From contig CAZVCJ010000042.1 in NCBI GenBank assembly GCA_964625745.1, positions 1 to 28,202 on the forward strand: 28,202 nucleotides of DNA, given 5' to 3'. The notes under the pieces were generated by a model. The model made no database searches, was not told the origin of the DNA, and was given only the letters and a program-made list of their open reading frames with translations. Source of the stretch: CAZVCJ01 sp964625745 (GTDB taxonomy: Bacteria; Chloroflexota; Anaerolineae; VGOG01). Each line of letters starts with the position of its first letter. The first letter of the stretch is position 1. The position numbers were made by a program, and so were the translations under genes. Positions 15,620 through 22,707 of this stretch are shown piece by piece.

Positions 15620-16415
15620 TCTCCTCTCCCTCCGGTGTGGTCAGTCTGGAGACGAAGCTGTAGGGCGGCCAGGGGCCGGTGAAACGCACCTCCATCTCCG
15701 CTTCCCCCTCGATCTTCTCCAGTTCCTCGCCCAGTTCCTTCACTCTTTCCTTTCTCACCAGCAGGGAGAGGTTCATGAGCATTTGCTTCCCTTCGGCTGG
15801 CCGCTTCACCTTGTTCACGTGGACGTCCTCGGCGTAGGGCGTGATCCACCGGTAGTAGCGGCGGTAATCCTCATCGGCCTTCGCCTCCAGCGCCTGCTTC
15901 AGCGCCTTCTCAATCTTCTGCTGGTAAAAATAGGCCATCCCCTTGGGCTTGCCCTCCATCTCCTGCTGCAATTGCCTGATGTCCTCGTTGGCCTCGACGA
16001 TCTTCTCTGAGATGACATCCACCAGCCAGAAGATCTGAACTCCCAGCTCCACTTTGCCCCTGAACTCCTCCAGTTTGGTTTTGAAACTGTCGTATTCCGC
16101 TTGCAGCCAGGCGACTATCGTCTCCTCGACCGTCCGGCCCTCCGCCGGGCGGATGATGCAGTCGAAGGTCATGGGCAGGATGCTCCCCGCCTCCGCCCAG
16201 GCGGCATCTACCACCTGGCTGTGGGCCCAGACCCATTCTTTGACTGTCTCGTCATCTCCCTGATATGGCTCCAGGGGGCAATCATGAACCAGGGCGCTGA
16301 TGTCCTTATAGGGAATGATGTAGACAGCCTGGCCATCTAGCCCAATCTCCCCCCACTGCTTCTTCCCGGTATCGGGCATGATACAGTAAACGTACCTTCC
16401 CGGGGCTTCTGCCAT
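15600..16415 (-). CDS. gvpF/gvpL: GvpF/GvpL-family gas vesicle protein
   Basis: 271 aa. RYVYCIMPDTG start strand, IPYKDISALVHDCPLEPY, then SILPMTFDCIIRP in place of the usual LPLRFG core, a long helical middle (VISEKIVEANEDIRQLQQEM), and FTGPWPPYSFVSR near the end. AGGGAGGGAGACAA precedes the ATG. It overlaps the next gvpF/L gene by 20 bp, so the pair is translationally coupled. The two share GPWPPY and general layout but differ throughout, so they are old paralogues, probably with separate roles (F-like and L-like); which is which cannot be told here. Confidence 0.93.
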   Translation of the reverse strand: MAEAPGRYVYCIMPDTGKKQWGEIGLDGQAVYIIPYKDISALVHDCPLEPYQGDDETVKEWVWAHSQVVDAAWAEAGSILPMTFDCIIRPAEGRTVEETIVAWLQAEYDSFKTKLEEFRGKVELGVQIFWLVDVISEKIVEANEDIRQLQQEMEGKPKGMAYFYQQKIEKALKQALEAKADEDYRRYYRWITPYAEDVHVNKVKRPAEGKQMLMNLSLLVRKERVKELGEELEKIEGEAEMEVRFTGPWPPYSFVSRLTTPEGEESAETRG

Positions 16416-16430
16416 TTGTCTCCCTCCCTA

Positions 16431-17495
16431 TCAGATACTTCGGCTACGCTCAGTACAAGCCTTCTGCAGGTTGACGATCAGGATGCCGTTTTTGAAGCGC
16501 GTTACCACCCGGTCGGCATCCACCGGCGCGGGAAGCGGAACCTCTTCGTGGTAGGCGCCTCCATCAACCCTCACCATCACCTTCTCCCTCTGAGCGCTGA
16601 CCCGAATGGCTTTCTCTTCCACACCCGGCAGCTCCACGATGACGTTGATCTCGCGTGCTTCGTTGAAGACTTCGATCTCCGGTTCCCGCCCCTCTGTGGC
16701 AGGAGCGGCCCTTCCGGCCAGCCACCAGCTAAAAGGGACCATTTCACCCGTCTCCCAATCGAATCTGGACTCTTCAAAAACCAGGATGGGACGCCCCAGC
16801 ACCTCTTCGGCTGCGGGGTTTACGCCCCGCCGGATCTTGAACAGGACGTCCGTGTGGGTGGGGGCGGCGATCAACGCTGCCAGCTCGTTGATGGTGGCGT
16901 GCCTGTTCAGCCACAGATGCCACAAGATTTCCTGGCTGGCCGGATCCAGCTCCATGGCCAGGCGTTCCACCTGCTGGGCAGGGATGATGGGGGGCATGGG
17001 AACAGAGGTGCGGGAGGGCTGGGGTGCAGGGGAAATCTCTGCCGCTCCGCCGCTCCTCTGCTCCCTTGCTCCCATGCTCCTCTGCCCTGGGAGCGGACTC
17101 TGCTCCGAGACTATCTGGTGCAACTGTTCCAGCCAGTGGCCCAGGGAGGGGGTGATAAACCAGGCTTTAGCCAGGCCCTTCCGACGGGGGGCGCGGTAGG
17201 AGATGGCCATGGCCATCTTCCTCACCAGAGTGAAGCGCTTGCTCTCAGTCGTCACCTCGGTGATCAGGGTGAGGGGGGTGTCGAAGATGGCTCCTCGGGG
17301 CTGAAGGAAGAGCAGCCGCTCGCTGGTTAGACAGAGCTTGCCGATCTGCCAGACAGGCCGTCCTTCTGGCTGGTACACCCCTTGTTCGGCCAGCAATATT
17401 TCATCCCCCCCCCAACCCTCCCCCTGTGAGGGCAGGGCTTGCCCTGAGCTTGCCGAGGGGGTGGGGGGCCTAGTCCCTGACACTTCGAGTCTCAA
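16431..17495 (-). CDS. GRAM-like/Hsp20 fusion protein (GvpH-like)
   Basis: 354 aa from a TTG at 17495 with GGAGGGAGG upstream, inside the end of gvpK. Three parts: a GRAM/PH-like domain (about 31-130; GKLCLTSERLLFL, TPLTLITEV), a winged-helix-like middle (about 172-260; SQEILWHLWLNRHATINELA), and an alpha-crystallin domain (271-345; IVELPGVEEKAIRV, FKNGILIVNL). Hsp20-type GvpH stabilises or regulates vesicle assembly in known systems. Residues 10-28 (SASSGQALPSQ), 132-153 and the final ACTERSRSI come from inserted repeats, so the native protein is smaller and the true start may be the TTG near residue 34. GRAM suggests membrane lipid contact. Confidence 0.82.
   Translation of the reverse strand: MRLEVSGTRPPTPSASSGQALPSQGEGWGGDEILLAEQGVYQPEGRPVWQIGKLCLTSERLLFLQPRGAIFDTPLTLITEVTTESKRFTLVRKMAMAISYRAPRRKGLAKAWFITPSLGHWLEQLHQIVSEQSPLPGQRSMGAREQRSGGAAEISPAPQPSRTSVPMPPIIPAQQVERLAMELDPASQEILWHLWLNRHATINELAALIAAPTHTDVLFKIRRGVNPAAEEVLGRPILVFEESRFDWETGEMVPFSWWLAGRAAPATEGREPEIEVFNEAREINVIVELPGVEEKAIRVSAQREKVMVRVDGGAYHEEVPLPAPVDADRVVTRFKNGILIVNLQKACTERSRSI
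16434..16459. repeat. Interspersed element CTTCGG-GCTCAG, copy A
   Basis: 26 bp, 22 of 26 identical to 22792-22817. It replaces the C-terminus of the Hsp20 fusion, adding ACTERSRSI. Confidence 0.65.
17040..17095. repeat. In-frame GAGC-rich low-complexity insert
   Basis: Shares the 21-bp block 17052-17072 with 24077-24097 (20 of 21 identical). Encodes an Arg/Gly/Ser-rich linker in the GRAM-Hsp20 protein. Confidence 0.6.
17436..17460. repeat. Interspersed element, copy B
   Basis: Minus strand CCTCGGCAAGCTCAGGGCAAG; encodes SASSGQAL near the N-terminus of the GRAM-Hsp20 protein. Confidence 0.55.
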
Positions 17496-17808
17496 GTTCC
17501 TCCCTCCACCGCTCCGGGTTGATCATCTTATCCAGCACCTCGTCCACGATGTCGTCCAGGCCATCTCGCACGCTCTGCACCGCCTCGGCCACACCGTGCT
17601 CCTCCTTGATCTGGTCGAGGGCGATGTCCAGGTCCATCAGGGCCTCCCCTAATCGGTTCATCTCCTCTTCGGTCAGGCGGCCCCCCTCCATCCGCTTGAA
17701 GGCCTGGGTCTTGAGAGCATCCTGGATGATCTCGACCAGGGCGATGACCAGCCCCAGTATCCCCTGCTTCAGGTTGCCCTCATCAATGTCAAGCATGGAA
17801 GTCGCCAT
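17470..17808 (-). CDS. gvpK: GvpK-family gas vesicle protein, full length
   Basis: 112 aa. Residues about 13-75 carry the GvpK core: GILGLVIALVEIIQDALKTQ, AFKRMEGGRLTEEEMNRLGE and ALMDLDIALDQIKEEHGV. The usual DLNLDLGPLG ending is replaced by an acidic helix (VRDGLDDIVDEVLDKM) and a basic tail, unlike the short copy at 14610-14810, which keeps it. The ATG is preceded by GAAGG contributed by an inserted repeat at 17809-17830. Its last 25 bp overlap the TTG start of the GRAM-Hsp20 gene. GvpK is a minor component needed for vesicle formation. Confidence 0.9.
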   Translation of the reverse strand: MATSMLDIDEGNLKQGILGLVIALVEIIQDALKTQAFKRMEGGRLTEEEMNRLGEALMDLDIALDQIKEEHGVAEAVQSVRDGLDDIVDEVLDKMINPERWREELETRSVRD

Positions 17809-17830
17809 CCTTCGATAAACTCAGGACAGG
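17809..17830. repeat. Interspersed element, copy C
   Basis: CCTTCGATAAACTCAGGACA spans the stop codon of the GvpA-GRAM gene and supplies the GAAGG before gvpK. Confidence 0.5.
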
Positions 17831-18801
17831 TCTCCGTAGTCCAGAACCTGCTCCTTGATTTGCCGTCGCCACTGCGGCAACATCTCCCCAGAGAATAGGG
17901 CTTCCTCCTGGCCCTGGTGGTTGCCGTAGACGATGGTCAAAACCTCCCGATTTTTCAAAAAGCCGCCCAGGTCTCGGGTGTCCAGGCTGATCCCCCGTAT
18001 CTTGCCCAGGGGGACTTCCAGCCCCACCCGGCGGTCGAAATCGGACCACCACAGCAGACGTTCCACCGTCAGATAGAGCCAACCCGGCCGCCAGGTGGGG
18101 CCGTGAATGCCGGCGTTGGGGGCCTGGTACCACATCTTGCCATCAGCCACCGTTCTCTCTTTGATGACGACGCTGATCTCACTGTCTCGCAAGAAGGGGA
18201 TGAAATCGCCAGCCGGCACCCGCCCCGTGGCAGCCATCTTCTCCTCGAGGGCACCTTTCAAGCCCCCCATGTCCTCGGCGTAGAGGGAGACCACCTCCCC
18301 CGTCGCCAGGGAGAGGTACAGCAGGTCTCGTTGGACGCCCGTAAAATAGGTCTCTTCGTTGACCATCAAATCCTGGATCTCCGCCAGGGGTGTCTGGAAC
18401 AGCACCTCGGCCGGTTCCTGGCGATACAGGATCAGGCGGCGATCGGTCAGGTAGAGCCGTCCCGGCCGCCAGGCACGGTAAATGCCGTCGCTGTACCAGT
18501 GGGAGCCGAACATGTCCAGGCGGATGGCCTCGCCGGGGGCCAGGGCCAGCTTCTTGCGCTGCAATTCCCTGGCCGCGTAGTGGCGCAGCTCCTCGTCCCA
18601 GGCCTGCATGTAGCCGTACTCGATCATGGTCTCCACGGAGGCGATGGCCGCTCGCAGACTGATGCCGATGAGGGGGATGCCGGCCACCCCGATGATCAGA
18701 TCCGTGCTGAGGACGATGCCCTTGTCCAGCACCCTCTCCAGTAGATCGTCTATTGTTGCCTGCTTGACCCGCGTTGCTTCCACCGTGGCTAAACCCCACA
18801 C
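17821..18801 (-). CDS. GvpA-domain protein fused to two GRAM-like domains
   Basis: 326 aa from GTG 18801, no strong ribosome site. Residues 15-62 are a GvpA/J domain: TIDDLLERVLDKGIVLSTDL and AGIPLIGISLRAAIASVETM match the helix-strand-strand-helix shell fold. Then two GRAM/PH-like modules: about 88-185 (RPGRLYLTDRRLILYRQ, TPLAEIQDL) and about 205-320 (RPGWLYLTVERLLWWSD, VPLGKIRGI). The same GRAM pattern occurs in the Hsp20 fusion downstream. GvpA-family proteins build or tether the vesicle shell; GRAM domains bind membranes. A tethering or nucleation role is inferred. Its frame starts 4 bp past the previous gene's stop. Too large to be the main shell protein. Confidence 0.82.
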   Translation of the reverse strand: MWGLATVEATRVKQATIDDLLERVLDKGIVLSTDLIIGVAGIPLIGISLRAAIASVETMIEYGYMQAWDEELRHYAARELQRKKLALAPGEAIRLDMFGSHWYSDGIYRAWRPGRLYLTDRRLILYRQEPAEVLFQTPLAEIQDLMVNEETYFTGVQRDLLYLSLATGEVVSLYAEDMGGLKGALEEKMAATGRVPAGDFIPFLRDSEISVVIKERTVADGKMWYQAPNAGIHGPTWRPGWLYLTVERLLWWSDFDRRVGLEVPLGKIRGISLDTRDLGGFLKNREVLTIVYGNHQGQEEALFSGEMLPQWRRQIKEQVLDYGDLS

Positions 18802-18804
18802 TCA

Positions 18805-19137
18805 TCACTCATCGGCCGGCCACCAACCGCAGACGTAGCAACCGCTCTCCACCAGTTGCTCCCTGACCACCGTGGTTCCACATTCAGGACATGCAACCTT
18901 AAATGGGGCCAGCTCTACCTCTTGCTCTGGGTCTGATGGTGACCAGCCGCAAACGTAGCAGCCCTTGTCCAGCAGTTCCTCCCTGAGCACAGGGCTTCCA
19001 CAGCCGGGGCAACGGACCCGGGTTGGAGGGGCCTTCTCGATCTTGACGCCCTCTCGTGCAGCCGTCTGATCCACCATCTCGGCGATGCTGTCGAGGATCG
19101 TTTCGACCGGCTTGAGCAACAGTTGATCAATCAACAA
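18805..19137 (-). CDS. GvpG-like helix with two zinc ribbons
   Basis: About 110 aa. GTG 19146 overlaps its own GGGAGGTG site, so the TTG at 19137, 8 nt after GGGAGG, is the likelier start. Numbering from the GTG: helix 4-32 (LIDQLLLKPVETILDSIAEM) resembles the N-terminal GvpG helix encoded at 22416-22706. Two tandem ribbons follow: C46/C49 with C63/C66, and C86/C89 with C103/C106. Both read CPxCG, then RExLxxxGCYVCGW. The same ExLxxxxCxxCGW pattern ends the next protein (19163-19540). I infer a shell-associated adaptor using zinc ribbons for protein contact. Not a known Gvp. Confidence 0.75.
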   Translation of the reverse strand: MLIDQLLLKPVETILDSIAEMVDQTAAREGVKIEKAPPTRVRCPGCGSPVLREELLDKGCYVCGWSPSDPEQEVELAPFKVACPECGTTVVREQLVESGCYVCGWWPADE

Positions 19138-19162
19138 AGCGAACACCTCCCTCAGCCATCAG

Positions 19163-19540
19163 CTACCTGGCGGCGATGGGTATCGGCTCCTCCGCCCTCA
19201 GACGGGCCTTGGCCCTGGCGCTCACCCAGCCGCACCAGGGGCACTGGACGTTGAGCAGTTCCTCCGTCTCCACCATCTTGCCGCACTGGGGGCAGGCCTC
19301 CTTGCCGATCTGGGCCTCCTTCCAAGCAGCCGTCTCGATGTTAGTACCAGAGGGGAACTCCAGGCCGTACTTGGCGGCCGTGGCGAAGGAGGCCAGGGCG
19401 GCCCTGATCTTGATTCCCAGAAGCTCGACCCCGGCCACGGAGACGGTGATGTCGGCGTTGATGACCAGCCCCTTGTCCAGGATGACGTCAATCACGTCCA
19501 CCAGGGACGAGCCTCTTTCCCTTACTGGCTGCAGCCCCAT
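19163..19540 (-). CDS. GvpA-family protein with C-terminal zinc ribbon
   Basis: 125 aa. Residues 11-58 are a GvpA/J domain (SSLVDVIDVILDKGLVINAD, GVELLGIKIRAALASFATA). A linker leads to a zinc ribbon: C83/C86 (ACPQCG) and C100/C103 (CPWCGW), matching the ribbons of the next gene. GvpA itself is about 70 aa with no Cys, so this is a minor shell or adaptor protein. ATG 19540 follows AAGGGGGG. The stop of the Hsp20 gene is one base before the start, so the two are coupled. Confidence 0.88.
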   Translation of the reverse strand: MGLQPVRERGSSLVDVIDVILDKGLVINADITVSVAGVELLGIKIRAALASFATAAKYGLEFPSGTNIETAAWKEAQIGKEACPQCGKMVETEELLNVQCPWCGWVSARAKARLRAEEPIPIAAR

Positions 19541-19541
19541 C

Positions 19542-20168
19542 TCAGCGCCCCCCCTTCGTCAATTCGACCTGCAGGATGCCATTACGGTACGAGGTCTTCG
19601 CCTCCCCCTCCACCGGGCAGGGCAAGGCCACCTCCTTGAGATATTCCCGGCCGGGAGCTTGAGCCGAGAGGGTCAATTGATCACCCCGTACCCCAATCTC
19701 GATGTCCTTCTCCTCAACCCCCGGTAATTCGGCGATGATCAGCAGGTGATCCCCTTCATCGAAAACGTCCACCAATGGCTCCCTCTGAGGTGGCCTTTCC
19801 ACATCCTCGCCAACGGTCCTGGGGATACTGGTGGGCATTCGATCCGAGGCCAACGTCCTCACGGACATGCTACTGTGCCACTGCAAGCCAGGTCCCCCGC
19901 CACGCTCTACCTCTTTCAGGGGCGTCTCCCTCAACTCGGTGTCCACTCTCTCGTTGATAGCAGCTAACCTTTCCTGAAAGGCGTCCGATTCTTCCAGCCC
20001 CCCCAGGACGGCATCGAGCCCTGGGATCAGACCTCCCAACCCGCGCAGGGCCCCGCCCGCCGCTCCTGATCGCTTGCGCCTCGCTTCTCTTTCCTCAAGC
20101 TCTCTTAGCTTTTCCTTGAGCTCTCGCAGCTCCTCTTTGTGCTCTCGATCCTTGTTATCTCGCGTCAT
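19542..20168 (-). CDS. gvpH: GvpH-like Hsp20 chaperone
   Basis: 208 aa. A charged coiled-coil (about 3-34, KEELRELKEKLRELEEREAR), a Gly-rich helix (36-60), then an alpha-crystallin domain (131-205) with IAELPGVEEKDIEIG and YRNGILQVEL. Typical GvpH has an N-terminal extension plus one alpha-crystallin domain. Hsp20s hold client proteins in a soluble state; GvpA is very hydrophobic, so it is the likely client. It lies between the ArsA-like ATPase and a GvpA-zinc ribbon gene with near-zero spacing. The second Hsp20 of the operon is at 16431-17495. The symbol is assigned by position and domain, not by a clear orthologue. Confidence 0.85.
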   Translation of the reverse strand: MTRDNKDREHKEELRELKEKLRELEEREARRKRSGAAGGALRGLGGLIPGLDAVLGGLEESDAFQERLAAINERVDTELRETPLKEVERGGGPGLQWHSSMSVRTLASDRMPTSIPRTVGEDVERPPQREPLVDVFDEGDHLLIIAELPGVEEKDIEIGVRGDQLTLSAQAPGREYLKEVALPCPVEGEAKTSYRNGILQVELTKGGR

Positions 20169-20187
20169 TGAACCAGCCTCTTCTCTC

Positions 20188-22149
20188 CTATTCGTAGATA
20201 GCCCCTCCCACCTCCCTTAGCCCCGCCAGGCCCCGGATCTCGTGGGGAAAGCGGGAGACTTCGGTGACAGCGTATAGAGAGAACTGCTCTCGCAGGCCCC
20301 GGATGTATCCTTGCTGCTCCTCCCGCTTGGCCAGGCAGAAGTCGCACTCCGTAGACGGCATGACCATGTTGATCACCAGATGCCGACAGGGGATCTGCAT
20401 CTGGTCCAGGGTGGCCAGGAAACGCTCCGTCTCCAGGACGCCCATGGCTTCGGGGATGGTCACGGCCACGAACTCGCTCCGCTGGGCATCCACCAGGTGT
20501 TGTCGCACCTTTTTAACGCCCCTGAACATGTCGAGCATGAGATCGGCTGTCTTGGTCAATGTCACCAGTCCTCGATATTTCAACAGCATCCGGAAGAAGG
20601 TCTGGAACCAGTCCATGGCCAGTTCGGGGAGTTCCAGGAAGCGCAACATGTGGCCGGTGGGGGCCGTGTCCAGGATGAAGCGGTCGTAGGCGCCCTCCTC
20701 CAGCAGGTCCATGATGGAGATCAAAGCGATGATCTCGTCCAGACCCGGGGGGATGAGGGAGATAATCTCCAGCATCACCTCCCTGTCGAAGGCGATGTCC
20801 ATGCCACCGCCGCCCAGGAAGCTATCGAAAATTTCGTCAATCTCCTCCGTGTAGCGCTGCTTGAGTTCCTCCAGCCGGTCTTCAGCGTTGATCTGCAAGG
20901 CGTAGAGGCCACTCGCCCTCTCTATTGGCGTCGGCTCATCACCGATGGGACAGCCCAGGCTGTCGTCCAGGGAGCCGGCCGGGTCGGTGGAGAAGAGGAG
21001 GATTTTCTCTCCGCTGTCATGCTCGGCCATGGCCAAAGCCGTTGCTGCTGCCAGCGTCGTTTTCCCTACCCCACCCTTGCCGCCGAAGAGGATGAACCGT
21101 AGATCCTTCCCCAGGAGGTCTCTCATCTCTGACGGGCCAGTGGATAAAACCTGGGGCGGAGATTTGGCGGTGATCGTCCATTCAGGTGGGCGGTCTTGAT
21201 CGAAAAGGAGTTCAGCAAAGGTGGTCAGGTCTTGCAGGCCGCGGATCTCGTGGGGGAAGAGGGGCATGGTCACCAGGCTGTACCGGGCGAACTTCTCCTC
21301 GATCTCCCGCCGGTACGGCGCCTGGTCTTTCTCCCGGGCCTGGCAGAAGGGACAGGGGCGGGAATCCACCAGGCGGTTGAGAATTACGCTGCGCACGGGG
21401 ATGTCACCCTCGCTCAGGGCCTGGAAGAGGGTCTCGGTCTCGTAGATGCTCATCGCCTCGGGGTTGACCACGGGTACGAATTCGGTGGTTGCGGCGTTCT
21501 TGAGCAGCCCTCGCACCCTCTTCACGTCGCTGGCCATCGTCTGCAAGAAGCGGTCAGCCTCATCAGGCACATATCTTCCCCGGAACGTTTGCACCATGAA
21601 GCGGTGCTTCTCCATCATCATGTCCATGACGTGGATCCACTGCTCCATATGCTCGGGCAGGGCCAGCAAGCGGACGGTGTGGCCAGCAGGGGCCGTGTCC
21701 AGGATCACCAGGTCATAGTGCCCCTCTCTCATCAGGTCCATGATCTCGATAATGGCCATCACCTCGTCCAGGCCGGGCAGGGAGAGCTCGAAGAAGCTGG
21801 CGATGTCCTCCTGGTCGAAGTAGGTCCCCCGGTCGGCGATCAGCTTGATCACCGCTCCGTGCTGCTGTTTGAACTCCTCCAGGAGCGCCTCGGCATCCAA
21901 CGCCAGGGTGAAGAGGTTGTCCACGCCCGCGACGGGTGTGATCTCACCGCCCACCTCACAGTCGAGGCTGTCTGAGAGGGAGTGAGCCGGGTCGGTGGAG
22001 ACCAGGAGCACCTTCTTGTCCGGCCGTTGCCGGGCGAAGTGCAGGGCCGTGGCCGACGCTGAGGTTGTTTTCCCGGTCCCGCCCTTGCCACCGAACAAGA
22101 TGAAGCGCAGATGAGGGTTGCTTAGGAAGGTTGATGTCTGTTCAGTCAG
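20188..22149 (-). CDS. Tandem ArsA/Get3-like ATPase
   Basis: About 653 aa. The open frame extends to 22248 but into the previous gene; CTG 22149, 7 nt after GGAG and just past that gene's stop, is the likely start, an unusual codon. Two homologous halves, each with a deviant Walker A (GGKGGTGKT 20-28; GGKGGVGKT 356-364), STDPA switch, DTAPAGH or DTAPTGH, and a CxxC (266-269 CPFC; 602-605 CDFC). Two P-loops in one chain is ArsA-like; CxxC in each half resembles the zinc-bridging motif of Get3, which carries tail-anchored membrane proteins. No arsenic genes are nearby, so I infer a hydrophobic-protein carrier serving vesicle proteins, not arsenite export. Confidence 0.88.
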   Translation of the reverse strand: MTEQTSTFLSNPHLRFILFGGKGGTGKTTSASATALHFARQRPDKKVLLVSTDPAHSLSDSLDCEVGGEITPVAGVDNLFTLALDAEALLEEFKQQHGAVIKLIADRGTYFDQEDIASFFELSLPGLDEVMAIIEIMDLMREGHYDLVILDTAPAGHTVRLLALPEHMEQWIHVMDMMMEKHRFMVQTFRGRYVPDEADRFLQTMASDVKRVRGLLKNAATTEFVPVVNPEAMSIYETETLFQALSEGDIPVRSVILNRLVDSRPCPFCQAREKDQAPYRREIEEKFARYSLVTMPLFPHEIRGLQDLTTFAELLFDQDRPPEWTITAKSPPQVLSTGPSEMRDLLGKDLRFILFGGKGGVGKTTLAAATALAMAEHDSGEKILLFSTDPAGSLDDSLGCPIGDEPTPIERASGLYALQINAEDRLEELKQRYTEEIDEIFDSFLGGGGMDIAFDREVMLEIISLIPPGLDEIIALISIMDLLEEGAYDRFILDTAPTGHMLRFLELPELAMDWFQTFFRMLLKYRGLVTLTKTADLMLDMFRGVKKVRQHLVDAQRSEFVAVTIPEAMGVLETERFLATLDQMQIPCRHLVINMVMPSTECDFCLAKREEQQGYIRGLREQFSLYAVTEVSRFPHEIRGLAGLREVGGAIYE

Positions 22150-22159
22150 GGTCTTTCTC

Positions 22160-22372
22160 CTATTCGAGCCCGCCAGCCAGAGCTTTGAGGGCCATGTCGC
22201 CCTCGAGTTGGATGATAAAGCCCCTGTGCTGGAAGCAGATGGGCACACTCTTCCCCTGGTCCAGCAACCTGACCAGGGTGTCCAACGGGTCTTCCCGCAA
22301 GCGCTCGATTTTCTCCTCGGTCAGGCGTGCCTCCTGCATGGCGGTGGTCGTTTTGTCCCAGGCGATTTCCAT
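22160..22372 (-). CDS. Small conserved-looking protein, 70 aa, unknown
   Basis: Not recognised. ATG 22372 has GAGGAGAGGTG directly upstream, so the longer frame to 22390 is wrong. MEIAWDKTTTAMQEARLTEE begins an amphipathic helix (RLTEEKIERL), followed by LVRLLDQGKSVPICFQHRGF and IIQLEGDMALKALAGG. No membrane segment or zinc motif. It sits between gvpG and the ArsA-like ATPase with tight spacing, and the ATPase start seems to follow its stop at 10 bp, so it is a genuine operon member. Confidence 0.65.
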   Translation of the reverse strand: MEIAWDKTTTAMQEARLTEEKIERLREDPLDTLVRLLDQGKSVPICFQHRGFIIQLEGDMALKALAGGLE

Positions 22373-22415
22373 CACCTCTCCTCGTAACAACGCCCACTTT
22401 CAGCGGCCACCAAGT

Positions 22416-22706
22416 CTACTCCGCCTGGGCTTTCTTGTACTCCCTGATGGCGTTCAGCCACTCGAGCAGCTCCTCTTCCTGCCCCAGATACTCTTCCTCG
22501 CTCATCTCCTCTAGCTCATAGCGCAGTTGCAGCTCCATCAGCACGCCTCGCACCTTATCCTCGTCCAACCTCTCCTGGTTCACTGCGTCAGCGATCTTCT
22601 CGAACACAAAGAGCAGCCCCTTAATCGGCAAGGTGATGGGAGCAAGGAGTAGGTTCCTGAGGCTCAGATCTATGTCGAGGGCTTCACTTTGTCTCGGCTC
22701 AGACAT
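22416..22706 (-). CDS. gvpG: GvpG-family gas vesicle protein
   Basis: 96 aa. ATG 22706 is preferred to GTG 22715 because GGGAGGTG would overlap the latter. NLLLAPITLPIKGLLFVFEK is the hydrophobic GvpG helix; then IADAVNQERLDEDKVRGVL and the acidic ELEEMSEEEYLGQEEELLEW, the family's most conserved part. GvpG is a small accessory protein that interacts with GvpA and GvpF/L during assembly. It begins 1 bp after the stop of gvpF/L-J, a common gvpF-gvpG arrangement. Confidence 0.88.
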   Translation of the reverse strand: MSEPRQSEALDIDLSLRNLLLAPITLPIKGLLFVFEKIADAVNQERLDEDKVRGVLMELQLRYELEEMSEEEYLGQEEELLEWLNAIREYKKAQAE

Positions 22707-22707
22707 T

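Noticed and set aside
20188..22149. Arsenite efflux ATPase as function
   Set aside because: No arsB, arsR or arsD nearby; the context is gas vesicle assembly.
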